From contig NZ_PJMW01000002.1 of the NCBI RefSeq assembly GCF_002846365.1, forward strand, positions 2,666,001-2,730,000: a stretch of DNA of 64,000 nt. Reading direction: 5' to 3'. Origin of the DNA: Nocardia fluminea. Lineage in GTDB: Bacteria; Actinomycetota; Actinomycetes; Mycobacteriales; Mycobacteriaceae. This document shows, in pieces, positions 43,669-52,572 of this stretch; position 1 is the stretch's first letter, and every line of letters starts with the position of its first letter. The position numbers and the translations under genes are program-made. The notes below the pieces were generated by a model that worked only from the letters and a program-made list of their open reading frames with translations, searched no databases and was not told the DNA's origin.

Positions 43669-45389
43669 TGCCGACGACCGTGCTTGATGATCCGCTCGGG
43701 CTGAGCTGCGTGTTCAGTGACGGGAGCAGGGCAGAGTTCGATCTCGCGGGGTCACCCAACCTGCGGCTGACGCGGGACCTGGCGATCGGATTGGTGGAAC
43801 TGATCCATCCGCACGGCAGTGCCGACAGCGTCGGCACGGTCGGTGCCTATCTGCGGGCGCTGCGCAGGATGGTCGACAAGTTCTCCGAGCAAGGTTTCAC
43901 CGGCGGTGTCGGCCAACTGCGCCGCGGCCAGCTGACCGAGTTCTGGATGGCCGGACCGACACAGCTGGAGGCAGCGACTCGGGCGCTGATCGAAGGCTAT
44001 GCCCGTTCCGGCGGTCCCCTCGGCGACGGGGTACTGGAGCTGGCGGCGGGGCGGCACTTCAACATTCAGTCCTACCGGGGCACGTTGAAGCCCTATCCGG
44101 AAGCCGATTGGCAGCGGTTGACCGAAACCTGCCGGGCACTGGTCGATGACTCCTACGCAACCCATCGGCGAGCGTTGGCCGCGGTTCAGCGCGGCTGTCA
44201 TCCGAACGAGGGCGGATGGACCTGGGAGAACTTCTGCTGGCTGATGGCACGCCTGGGCCCGCTGGGCACACCCGAGGTCGCGCGAACAGTCGGCATATCC
44301 CACAACGTGCTTCGCCGACGAGGAATCCCGGTCTTCTACGACGCATTGCAGGCCGTCTTTCCACATCTGGACGTCGTGATCGCCTACCGGCTGCTGTTCG
44401 GGATCTACTCGGGCATCGTTCCTGACGGCATCGCTGACCTGGGCGTCGACGACATCGACTGGGCCGGGGATTCGACCGTCCTGCTGTCCTACGTCAAACG
44501 CCGCACCGCGGCTGAGAGCCTGAACCTGCCCCGCTCGGCAGTGCGGCTGCTCGAACAGTGGCTGGCGCATTCGGCCCTGCTGCGCAGCACAGTTGGCCAC
44601 GAGCACCGTGATCAGTTGTGGTTGGGGCTGTGCCTGGCCGGCAACGCACGGCTGATCCGCAACGTCGACCGCAACTCGGTTGCCCGTTGGGTCCGCCGTT
44701 ACAGCTTGACCGGCGCAGACGGCAGAGCGTTGAAAGTCCATCGAGCACGCATCCGCACCACCCATCACGTGATGCGGAGCAAAAGTGCCTGGACCGGCAA
44801 CGCGCGGGCCACGATCGACCCGAACCACACCGCCGCCGTCGAAGGCGACCACTACCTGACCGTCACCACACCCAGCCAGCAGCATGCCGTCGAAACGATC
44901 ATCGAGGACGCCCAGCACGATCTGCTGCGCCGCGCTCACCCGCCGACGGTAATCACCGAGGAAGACGCCGCTGGACTCGCCGACGGCTATCCGCGGCTGA
45001 TCGGCGCGATGAACATCGACGACGACACCCTGCGTGAGCTGGTCGGCGGGACACGAGATGTCTTCACCGCGGCTTGCGCCGATCAGCTGTCCGGGCTGCA
45101 CGGCCCGGTCGGCAAGCCGTGTCCGGCGCGGCCCTGGGTTTGCCTGCTCTGCCCGCTGGCGGTGTTCGCGCCCCGGCACGCGGTGAATCTGTTGCGGCTC
45201 AAAGCATTCTTCGCTCGCCAATGGCGGCAGATGCCCGCCGCCCACTTCATGGCCGTGTTCGGCCCCTACGCCACCCGGATCGATCAGATCCTCAACCGGT
45301 TCGACCCAGCCGAACTCGCTGCGGCCGCCGCTCATGTCACCAACTCCGACGACGAACTCCCGCTGCGCCCAGAGGAACTCACCGCATGA
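43665..45389 (+). CDS. Tyrosine recombinase-like protein, second of three
   Basis: 574 aa. It begins inside the stop of the first recombinase (GTG 43665 or ATG 43668). The catalytic region is divergent: IYSGIVPDGIADLGVDDIDW stands where TGLRxxEL is expected, so Arg I is absent. VHRARIRTTHHVMRSKS and DPNHTAAVEGDHYLTVT follow, with a possible Tyr. A Cys pair, CLLC, occurs near residue 490. It probably acts with the other two recombinases as one complex, as in Tn554 or recombinase trios. Overlaps the next start as ATGA. Confidence 0.8.
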   Translation: MMPTTVLDDPLGLSCVFSDGSRAEFDLAGSPNLRLTRDLAIGLVELIHPHGSADSVGTVGAYLRALRRMVDKFSEQGFTGGVGQLRRGQLTEFWMAGPTQLEAATRALIEGYARSGGPLGDGVLELAAGRHFNIQSYRGTLKPYPEADWQRLTETCRALVDDSYATHRRALAAVQRGCHPNEGGWTWENFCWLMARLGPLGTPEVARTVGISHNVLRRRGIPVFYDALQAVFPHLDVVIAYRLLFGIYSGIVPDGIADLGVDDIDWAGDSTVLLSYVKRRTAAESLNLPRSAVRLLEQWLAHSALLRSTVGHEHRDQLWLGLCLAGNARLIRNVDRNSVARWVRRYSLTGADGRALKVHRARIRTTHHVMRSKSAWTGNARATIDPNHTAAVEGDHYLTVTTPSQQHAVETIIEDAQHDLLRRAHPPTVITEEDAAGLADGYPRLIGAMNIDDDTLRELVGGTRDVFTAACADQLSGLHGPVGKPCPARPWVCLLCPLAVFAPRHAVNLLRLKAFFARQWRQMPAAHFMAVFGPYATRIDQILNRFDPAELAAAAAHVTNSDDELPLRPEELTA

Positions 45390-47590
45390 GACCTTCGACC
45401 GACGCCCGTGAACACTGCGATGAGTTCGGCTCGCCGTTCGCTGGCGCCGACGTCTGCGAGCTGGCCGGCCTGGCTCTGCCCGAAGGCACCGAACGGCCTC
45501 GGTTCGACGACCATTTGTGGAACTTCACCGAGGTGATCGGGTTGCCAGTCCACTTGCCTCTGGCCAATCGCCGCTTCGGCTTCACCGGAATCAGCGACCC
45601 GCGATGGCGACTGGTCGCCAAGGAACTGATCATGGCGATGCTCGTCCCACATCACCCTGCCGTCGCACCCCTGCCACGGGCTTACCGCACACCGCTGCAC
45701 CTGAGCAGCAGCATCGGTCGGCTGCATGAGCTCACCCGGTTCTTCATCTGGCTCGACCGGCGAAACGTCACCTCGCTCACTGTGATCGACACCCACCTCT
45801 GCGAGGCATATCTGCACCTCCGCCGCTACGTCACCGATGACGACGGTATTGTGGTCGGCGAGCAAGGTCATGCAGTTCGCCGCGCTGCCGCGCAAATCGT
45901 CGTCGATCTGGTGAACTACCGGGAACTGTTCACCGCCGACCGCGTTAGCGTTGATCTACGACCTTGGGGCGGTGCCACCGCTTCGGCGGTCGCGGAAATG
46001 CCATGCGGCCGTCAGGGAAACACCACCCCCGCAGTCGCCGACGAAATCCTTCGCCCGCTCCTGACCGCAGCGCTGCACCTGGTTCAGACCCTCGGCCCCC
46101 ATGCGGTCGATTTGAACGAGGAGATGCGGCGCACCGAAACCGTTTCCTCGCAGATCAAGGCCGGGCTGCGGCACAGCACTCTCACCGCGTTCGACGACAT
46201 TCGTGAAGTCCTGGCCGAATACACGCGCACCGACACACCTCTGCCCATGCTCGAAGACCACGACATCGACCGCCGCGTCGCCAAGGGATGGTCGGCGGAG
46301 GACCCCTTGCTGCCGGTCGCCACCGGGATCATCGCCCGCCACGCCGGTTACAGTCAGCTCTGGCCGAAATGGCTACCGGCCCTGCGCGAACCACTGCTCG
46401 CAGCCGTTGAATCGGTCGGGGTTGAAAAGGTGTTCGCCCGAAACGCCACCGCGGTCCCGGCAGCCGACGGCAGCGGCAATCTGTCCTGGACGTTGCCCCT
46501 GCATCGAAGCCAAGCCGTCGGCCTGGTCGGAGTCGTCCGCACCGCCGCGATCACTGTCCTGGCCGCGACCTCGGGAATGAGGGCCAGCGAACTGATGGAA
46601 CTGCGTGTCGGCTGCCGTCGACCGACCGAGGAACCAGTGCCCGGGCTGCGACGATTCCGCATCGCAAGCAAAATCGTCAAGGGGCAGCCCCTCGGCGGCA
46701 CCGACGACGAATGGATTGTCATCGAACCCGCCTACCGCGCAATCGAACTTGCCGAACAACTCCACGAGGACCCCCGCGACGGCGAGCTGTTGTTCGGCCG
46801 CTTCGCCTTCGACATCCGCTACATCTGGTTCCGCAACTGGGTGAACTCCCCGGCCGGCACCCGCCTCGGACTGGCTCGCGTTCCAGACGGCCCAGCGACG
46901 TTGAGGATGTTCCGGAGAACATTGTCGCTGGAAATGGGCTACCGCCCCGGCGGCGTCCTGGCGTCGAAGATCCATATGAAACACTGCGTCGTCGCAACGA
47001 CCGAAGGTTACCTTTCCAAACCGGGCGGAGCCCAGGCCGAACTACTGGCGGAGGTCAACAAGAACGAAGCCGACCGCAACCTCGAGCTGGTCCTGGCCGA
47101 GTTCCGCAACTACCAGAACGGCATCCTGCCCGCCGGGCCCGGCGCCCGCAGCCTCACCGAGTTCTTCGCCAGCATCGACGCCGCGCTGAACACCGAATCA
47201 GTTGCGGCACCGAAGCTTCAGCGCAACGACCGCGACATCCTCAACCTGCTGTCCAAACGCGCCAAGGTGCTGCACCTGGGCCCGGCGAACTACTGCTGGT
47301 TCACCGACCCTTCCCGAGCACTCTGTCTCAAGCTCGCCGGCACTCCGACCGCGACGAAGCCGATGATCGGCATGTGTGATTCCGCACGCTGCCCGCAGGC
47401 CACTCACCATCCCACCCACCGCGAAGTCTGGGTCGAACACGCCCAGCGCACCGAAACATTCCTCGGCCAACTCGGCAAAACCCGCACCACCGAACGAGAA
47501 CGGCTCAGCGCCGACTACACCCGCGCCCTGCGCGTCATCACCGAGATCGATGCCGCCACTGCGTCCACTCCAGTCAAGGAAGCTCCGTGA
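45386..47590 (+). CDS. Large tyrosine recombinase, third of three
   Basis: 734 aa. Catalytic region: ATSGMRASELMELRVGCR supplies Arg I, LRMFRRTLSLEMGYRPGG the second Arg, and IHMKHCVVATTEGYLSKPGG the Tyr. The N-terminal 450 residues are helical. ATG 45386 overlaps the previous stop; an upstream extension would be Arg/Pro-rich. C-terminal CDSARCPQATHHPTHREVW suggests a zinc-binding patch. Similar in size to Tn554 TnpB (630 aa) or longer. Confidence 0.85.
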   Translation: MRPSTDAREHCDEFGSPFAGADVCELAGLALPEGTERPRFDDHLWNFTEVIGLPVHLPLANRRFGFTGISDPRWRLVAKELIMAMLVPHHPAVAPLPRAYRTPLHLSSSIGRLHELTRFFIWLDRRNVTSLTVIDTHLCEAYLHLRRYVTDDDGIVVGEQGHAVRRAAAQIVVDLVNYRELFTADRVSVDLRPWGGATASAVAEMPCGRQGNTTPAVADEILRPLLTAALHLVQTLGPHAVDLNEEMRRTETVSSQIKAGLRHSTLTAFDDIREVLAEYTRTDTPLPMLEDHDIDRRVAKGWSAEDPLLPVATGIIARHAGYSQLWPKWLPALREPLLAAVESVGVEKVFARNATAVPAADGSGNLSWTLPLHRSQAVGLVGVVRTAAITVLAATSGMRASELMELRVGCRRPTEEPVPGLRRFRIASKIVKGQPLGGTDDEWIVIEPAYRAIELAEQLHEDPRDGELLFGRFAFDIRYIWFRNWVNSPAGTRLGLARVPDGPATLRMFRRTLSLEMGYRPGGVLASKIHMKHCVVATTEGYLSKPGGAQAELLAEVNKNEADRNLELVLAEFRNYQNGILPAGPGARSLTEFFASIDAALNTESVAAPKLQRNDRDILNLLSKRAKVLHLGPANYCWFTDPSRALCLKLAGTPTATKPMIGMCDSARCPQATHHPTHREVWVEHAQRTETFLGQLGKTRTTERERLSADYTRALRVITEIDAATASTPVKEAP

Positions 47591-48045
47591 GAATCGATGC
47601 TGCCCAACGTATTCAAAAAGAGAACCGGGTCCGCGCCGCCATGGATCGCTTGCTGCGCGGAGAGATTCCACCCGGCGGGGGCTGCGACATCAAAACCCTC
47701 GCTCGCGAGGCGGGCGTCGACCGGACCGCGTTCTACGGCAATCGCCCCTGCGCCCACCTGCGCACCGAGTTCGAGCAACGGGTCCAGCAACTCCAGGACG
47801 CCGGACAAACTCCCGACCCGAAGACAGCGCAGATCGAGCGACTGAAGTCCGAGATCGACAAGCTCAGAAACCGCCTGAACCAGGCGAATTCGACAGTCGA
47901 GGAACTTTCCGACTTCCGCACTCAGGCCCTCGCACGACTCGCGGCCCAGCACGAGGAGATCCTGCGCCTGCGCGCCACCCCGGACCCGAACACCAACATA
48001 GCCCGCCTGCCACCGACACGACAGAAGACCATCGGCCCATGCTGA
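47587..48045 (+). CDS. DUF6262 (TnpC-like) protein
   Basis: 152 aa. An HTH-like N-terminus (GCDIKTLAREAGVDRTAFYG) and a long coiled coil (QIERLKSEIDKLRNRLNQAN) fit DUF6262 proteins, which always follow tyrosine recombinases in this kind of cassette and resemble Tn554 TnpC, an accessory factor that sets orientation and frequency of transposition. GTG 47587 overlaps the upstream stop (GTGA). Confidence 0.8.
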   Translation: MRIDAAQRIQKENRVRAAMDRLLRGEIPPGGGCDIKTLAREAGVDRTAFYGNRPCAHLRTEFEQRVQQLQDAGQTPDPKTAQIERLKSEIDKLRNRLNQANSTVEELSDFRTQALARLAAQHEEILRLRATPDPNTNIARLPPTRQKTIGPC

Positions 48046-48125
48046 CCCGGACGAACGACCCCGACACCGGGAAGGCGGGCACCGAGCCAATACCTCCGCG
48101 GGCCGATTCCGGCAGACTCGAACCC

Positions 48126-48962
48126 ATGTCGATACCCCCAATCGTCACAGACACCGTCGAGTCCTACCTTGCCCTGGCCGACGCCGAAGCCCCCGGTTTG
48201 ATCGAAGGCTTCTACCTGGAAGGGTCAGTGGCACTGGGCGATTTCCGCCCCGAGGCCAGCGACATCGACTTCGTCGCGGTGACCGCCGCACCGCCCGACG
48301 CCGTAGTCCTGGCCGCACTGGAACGAGTCCACACACAACTGCGCCAGCAGCAGCGCCGACCATTCTTCGACGGGACCTACCTCACCTGGAACGACCTCAC
48401 CGCAGGCCCAGCCGCCGCCATCGGCCGACCAATCAGCCTCGAAGGACAACTACAAGCGAAATCATTTGCAGGCCAACAAACCCCGGTCACCTGGCACACT
48501 CTCGCCCACCACGGCGTCGCATTGCGCGGACCGGCCATCGACGACCTCGACATCTGGACCGACCCTGCCGCACTGGCCACCTGGCAGAACACCAACCTTG
48601 ATCGCTACTGGGCGAACGGGCTATCGCGCGCCGCTCGGCTGATCAGTAAACCCGGGATCGGCCTGCTCACCGACTACGGCACAGTCTGGACGGTCACCGG
48701 CATCTCCCGACTTCACTACACCATCGCCACCGGCGACATCACCTCCAAAGACGGGGCGGGCCGCCACGCCCTGCACACCTTCCCCGACCACTGGCATCGC
48801 ATCATCAACGAGGCCCTACGAATTCGCCGCGGCGACTCCCGGCAACCGCTCTACCGAAACCCGCTGACCCGCAGACGCGACATCCTCGCCTTCGGCAACA
48901 TGGCGATCGCCAACGCACACAACATCTACGACAACCAATCCGCACCTGAGGACGTCGGCTGA
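48126..48962 (+). CDS. aadA-like aminoglycoside nucleotidyltransferase (DUF4111)
   Basis: 278 aa. Nucleotidyltransferase motif GSVALGDFRPEASDIDFVAV at ~31-50 (GS...SDIDF), and the DUF4111 C-terminal helical domain with LTDYGTVWTVTGISRLHYTI and ATGDITSKDGAGRHAL. Enzymes of this class add AMP to streptomycin or spectinomycin; the substrate of this one is not known. ATG 48126; a second start at 48039 overlapping the DUF6262 stop is possible. It is the only non-transposition gene in the nested element and so its likely cargo. Confidence 0.78.
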   Translation: MSIPPIVTDTVESYLALADAEAPGLIEGFYLEGSVALGDFRPEASDIDFVAVTAAPPDAVVLAALERVHTQLRQQQRRPFFDGTYLTWNDLTAGPAAAIGRPISLEGQLQAKSFAGQQTPVTWHTLAHHGVALRGPAIDDLDIWTDPAALATWQNTNLDRYWANGLSRAARLISKPGIGLLTDYGTVWTVTGISRLHYTIATGDITSKDGAGRHALHTFPDHWHRIINEALRIRRGDSRQPLYRNPLTRRRDILAFGNMAIANAHNIYDNQSAPEDVG

Positions 48963-49027
48963 AGCCATCGATCAGCCCACGCCCAACAGAACCCAGCAGA
49001 GTGACATGCATCACTTCACGCAAAGGG

Positions 49028-49130
49028 TTATCGCAACACGAGCCGCCACCGCCGTTGCGCACTTCACGACAGCCATCCCGGCCGATCAAACGCACACAGA
49101 CCTATCTGCACACGGTCACTGCGGAGACAA
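49028..49130. repeat. Right terminal inverted repeat of the nested element
   Basis: Read inward from 49130: TTGTCTCCGC (49121-49130) and CCGTGTGCAGATAGG (49101-49115) mirror the left end. A further exact inverted copy of the left 13-mer CGTGTTGCGATAA lies at 49028-49040, so the right end has an extra internal site. Confidence 0.65.
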
Positions 49131-49136
49131 GCCACA

Positions 49137-49375
49137 CAGCGGCGTACCGGATGGCCAGCGACCCGGAGCTGCCGTTGTTCGACGTGCAGGCGATCCTCGG
49201 CCACGTCTCCTTGACCACGACCCAGCTGTACCTCACGCCGAGCGAGGATGAGGTGATCGAGCACGCCCTGGCCCACTACGCCCGCCGCGCCAACACGCGT
49301 GCGGCAGCAGTGCCCGCGACTCCGGCGCCCGGCTACAACCCTGCCGCGCTCGATGTGCTGTTCGGGCGGCCGTGA
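49137..49375 (+). pseudogene. Tyrosine recombinase, 3' part
   Basis: Continues the gene broken at 42095: (T)AAYRMASDPELPLFDVQA, LGHVSLTTTQLYLTPSEDEV including the catalytic Tyr, and a short tail to the stop at 49375. It has no own start. It overlaps the start of the 832-aa recombinase by 4 bp, showing that the intact gene formed a two-gene operon with it. Confidence 0.9.
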
Positions 49376-51870
49376 TGACTACCGTCAGGGGTCGCGGGGT
49401 CTCGAAGCTGCCCGCCAGCGCCGACCCGCACAGAGCCGTGGCGCCTCGCCATACCGGGCCGGTCGCTGAGCGCCTACTCACACGCTTCCCAGCCCGTCGA
49501 ACCGCACCGCCGCGAAATACACACAGTGCAGGACAGGTGCTGGCGACGCTGAGCGGTCCGAGCTTTCTGCTGGCCGGCCAGGAATCGACGCAAGCGCTCG
49601 GTGTGCAGGGCGCGAGATGGCTGTTGGACTGGCTGGTCACGTTTTCGGGGACCACGTGGCAGCAGCGCTGGGATGCTAGCGGCGCGGCGCGCTGGGGATC
49701 GGAGTGGAGCACCCCGGTCCGGCGTTGGCTGCTCGCGCGGGGCATTGAGTGCGAACCAGTGATGATGTTGGATTGCGGGTTGGCGGGATTGTTCAGTGCC
49801 GACGTGGTGCGCCCGGGTTTGGAGTTCTTGTTGTCCCAGCGCCGTACGGCGTTTTGGCGGGAGTGGGCGGGCCCGTGTCGTGACCGTCGCGGGTTCGCGC
49901 GGTTGCAGGCAGGTACCGATGCGGCGATGTGGGATTCGATGCAGGGCCGCACTGCACGTTGGTATATCACCGCGCTGATACTGGTCAAAGGCGGTGGTAT
50001 CTCGAAGATCACGGTCGGCGATTGCGTCCAGCTACGTATCGCCGAAAGGATCGTGTGCACACCAGGCAACAGCCGCCATGGCTTCTACATGGTGCTACGT
50101 GACATCGGTTGCTTTCCTGCCGATTCGCCACCGAGCCTGCATTGGGTAACTCGCCGCAAGGGCCAAGCCAGTGTGGAGGACATGGTCGACCGTTACCGCG
50201 TCGCCAACCCGGCTGTACGGGCGGTGTTCATCGACTATCTCTCCGAACGCCAACCCGCACTAGACTATTCGACGATCGAAGATCTCGCGCGCACGCTGGT
50301 GGGGCACTTCTGGGCGGACCTCGAAAAACATCATCCCGGCATCGACTCGTTCCGCCTCGACCGCGAGATGGCGACGGCATGGAAACGGCGTCTCCAGACC
50401 AGGCCCGTGCGCCGTCGACAACCCGATGGCTCGTTCGCCGAAATCCAGGTCCCTCGGGTCCAGTACATCAACCTGCTCACCGCGGTGCGCGCGTTCTATC
50501 TCGACCTGGCGTCGTGGTCGGCCGCGGATCCCGCGCGGTGGGCGTACTGGGTGGCTCCGTGTCCGATCACCCCGGCTGAAACCAGTAGCAAAAAGCTGGA
50601 ACGCCGCCGAAAAGCGCGTATGGATCAACGCACACGCGAACGGCTTCCGATGCTGCCGACCCTGGTCCGTATCGCCGAGCAGCGTGCCTCCGACGCGAAG
50701 ACTTTCGTCGCGGCGGCCTTGGCGGCGGCGCCGGGCGGCCGGTTCAGTGCAGGCGGACAGGTGTATGTCCGGTCCAAGCCGTGGACGCGTGCAGGGGCCA
50801 ACGACATCCCAATCGTCTACGACGAAGCCGGTCGCAGAATCAAGCTCCGCGAGTTGGAGAACCGAGCGTTCTGGGCGTGGGCCAGTGTGGAAGTTTTGCG
50901 TCACACCGGTGTCCGGATAGAAGAACTGCTCGAGATCAGCCACCACAGCATCACGCAGTACACGCTGCCTAGTACCGGTGAGATCATCCCGTTGTTGCAG
51001 ATCGCGCCATCGAAATCCGACGAGGAACGGGTTTTGGTCGTCGGCCCGGAACTGGCCGATGTGCTTTCGGCGATCGTGTGCAGAGTGCGAGGAACGGATG
51101 GACGGGTGCCGCTGGTGCCGTTCTACGACATCGCCGAGCGCGTCTGGAGCGAGCCCGCGCCACTGTTGTTCCAGTGGAACAACGGAGCGCAAGTCCGTCC
51201 CGTATCGGCCGGGATGATCCGCACGGCGCTGACCGAGCTACTGGAAGCGACCGGTGTCAAAGACGCTGCGGGGGCGCCGTTGTACTTCCAACCGCACGAC
51301 CTGCGCCGGATCTTCACGACCGAAGCGATCATGAACGGAATGCCCCCGCACATCGCGCAACTGCTGTTGGGGCACAAGGACATCAACACCACCATGGGCT
51401 ACAAGGCGATCTATCCGCAGGAAGCGATCGAAGGACATCGTGGCTTCATCGCCCGTCGCCGCGCGCTGCGCCCCGGTGAGGAGTACCGCACTCCGACCGA
51501 TGCCGAGTGGGACGAATTTCTCGGCCACTTCGAGCGCCGCAAACTCGCCTTGGGCGATTGCGGGCGCGCTTACGGCACAAGTTGCCAGCACGAGCACAGC
51601 TGTGTCCGGTGCCCGGTACTGCGGGTCGACCCCGCCCAGCGCCACCGGCTCGCCGAAATCCGCGACAACCTCACCGTTCGTATCGCCGAAGCGCAGCAGG
51701 CGGGTTGGGTCGGCGAAGCCGATGGGTTGGCTGTGAGTTTGGCCGCCGCCGAGGACAAGCTCTCCCAGATCGACGCGCGCATCGCGCGCGCCGGTACCGT
51801 GTGTCTGAGCCTGCCGAGCTTCCCCGACATCGCCGCTCGGTCAGCCGTGATACCCGTCCGCCCGGATTGA
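49372..51870 (+). CDS. Large tyrosine recombinase (832 aa)
   Basis: 832 aa. Catalytic residues: Arg I in RHTGVRIEELLEISHHS, PHDLRRIFTTEAIMNGMP, LLLGHKDINTTMGYKAIYP with Tyr. The first 450 residues are helical; a Cys/His-rich patch (CGRAYGTSCQHEHSCVRCP) lies near residue 730. GTG 49372 or ATG 49375, coupled to the split recombinase upstream. It may still be expressed from a promoter inside the nested element. It is the only intact recombinase native to the 14.66-kb segment. Confidence 0.87.
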   Translation: MMTTVRGRGVSKLPASADPHRAVAPRHTGPVAERLLTRFPARRTAPPRNTHSAGQVLATLSGPSFLLAGQESTQALGVQGARWLLDWLVTFSGTTWQQRWDASGAARWGSEWSTPVRRWLLARGIECEPVMMLDCGLAGLFSADVVRPGLEFLLSQRRTAFWREWAGPCRDRRGFARLQAGTDAAMWDSMQGRTARWYITALILVKGGGISKITVGDCVQLRIAERIVCTPGNSRHGFYMVLRDIGCFPADSPPSLHWVTRRKGQASVEDMVDRYRVANPAVRAVFIDYLSERQPALDYSTIEDLARTLVGHFWADLEKHHPGIDSFRLDREMATAWKRRLQTRPVRRRQPDGSFAEIQVPRVQYINLLTAVRAFYLDLASWSAADPARWAYWVAPCPITPAETSSKKLERRRKARMDQRTRERLPMLPTLVRIAEQRASDAKTFVAAALAAAPGGRFSAGGQVYVRSKPWTRAGANDIPIVYDEAGRRIKLRELENRAFWAWASVEVLRHTGVRIEELLEISHHSITQYTLPSTGEIIPLLQIAPSKSDEERVLVVGPELADVLSAIVCRVRGTDGRVPLVPFYDIAERVWSEPAPLLFQWNNGAQVRPVSAGMIRTALTELLEATGVKDAAGAPLYFQPHDLRRIFTTEAIMNGMPPHIAQLLLGHKDINTTMGYKAIYPQEAIEGHRGFIARRRALRPGEEYRTPTDAEWDEFLGHFERRKLALGDCGRAYGTSCQHEHSCVRCPVLRVDPAQRHRLAEIRDNLTVRIAEAQQAGWVGEADGLAVSLAAAEDKLSQIDARIARAGTVCLSLPSFPDIAARSAVIPVRPD

Positions 51871-52023
51871 ACGGCCGGCCAGCCACCGCCCGGTTTGTGG
51901 TAGCGACCTCTGCGGTCGACGCCCGCGCTTTCCGAAGCTCAGTTATTCGGGGTTCCGGTAGAGCCTGTCCATCTGCGGGCGTTGTTTGGTCTTCGTGTGC
52001 GTGCATGGCCGCAGCCTGGGGTG

Positions 52024-52551
52024 CTATCTGCGTGTGGGGTTGGTGTGTCGTGGGGTCAGGAAGTGGTCGATGTCGACGATGAGGAACAGGGCGGTGGCGG
52101 TGGTGACCACCTGGGCGTGGTCGTTTTCGATGGTGGCGCGCAGGTGGAGTTTGCGGCCGTCGCGGGCGTGGATGTGGGCGCGCAGGGTGTAGGCGGTGTC
52201 GAGCAGGACCGGGGCGAGGTAGTCGATGGCGAGGTGGCGGGTGACGGCGAGTTCTTCCACGCTGTAGAGCAGAAAGCCGAACAAATCGTCGAGGACGGTG
52301 GCGACCGCGCCGCCGTGCGCGATTGCCGGGGCACCCACATGGCGAGAGTCGAAGCGGTGGTGGGCGTGGACACCGTGGGCGTCACCTCGCACGCGCAGCT
52401 GGTGACCGTGCGGGTTGGCCGGACCGCAACCGAGGCAGTGGTCGTGGTGAGGCGGCAGGTCGGCGGCTTCGGACGGGGCCACGGGGAATGCGGGGAACCA
52501 GTTCTCCGACCCGGGGGGAAGGGGTCCGGTGGTATCGGGTGTGCGGCTCAT
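52024..52551 (-). CDS. PaaI-type hotdog thioesterase
   Basis: 175 aa. N-terminal HHDHCLGCGPANPHGHQLRV, then the core hotdog block APAIAHGGAVATVLDDLFGF, AVTRHLAIDYLAPVLLDTAY, and LHLRATIENDHAQVVTTATA. Such enzymes hydrolyse acyl-CoA thioesters; the substrate is unknown. It follows the UspA gene by 21 bp and ends the minus-strand module. Confidence 0.85.
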   Translation of the reverse strand: MSRTPDTTGPLPPGSENWFPAFPVAPSEAADLPPHHDHCLGCGPANPHGHQLRVRGDAHGVHAHHRFDSRHVGAPAIAHGGAVATVLDDLFGFLLYSVEELAVTRHLAIDYLAPVLLDTAYTLRAHIHARDGRKLHLRATIENDHAQVVTTATALFLIVDIDHFLTPRHTNPTRR

Positions 52552-52572
52552 AGGTGCTTTCTGTGGGGTGTG

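Larger units (their letters stand above)
42096..49136. mobile_element. 7.04-kb three-recombinase transposon nested in a recombinase gene
   Basis: Flanks: GTCACA before (42090-42095) and GCCACA after (49131-49136). Ends TTGTCCCCGC (42096-42105) and, inverted, TTGTCTCCGC (49121-49130). Cargo in one direction: three tyrosine recombinases overlapping by 4 bp, a DUF6262 gene, an aadA-like nucleotidyltransferase. The layout resembles Tn554 (TnpA, TnpB, TnpC plus resistance gene) and recombinase-in-trio elements. Confidence 0.85.

Noticed and set aside
43752..45335. Long minus-strand open frame opposite the second recombinase
   Set aside because: Antisense shadow; the plus-strand gene is coupled on both sides by 4-bp overlaps.
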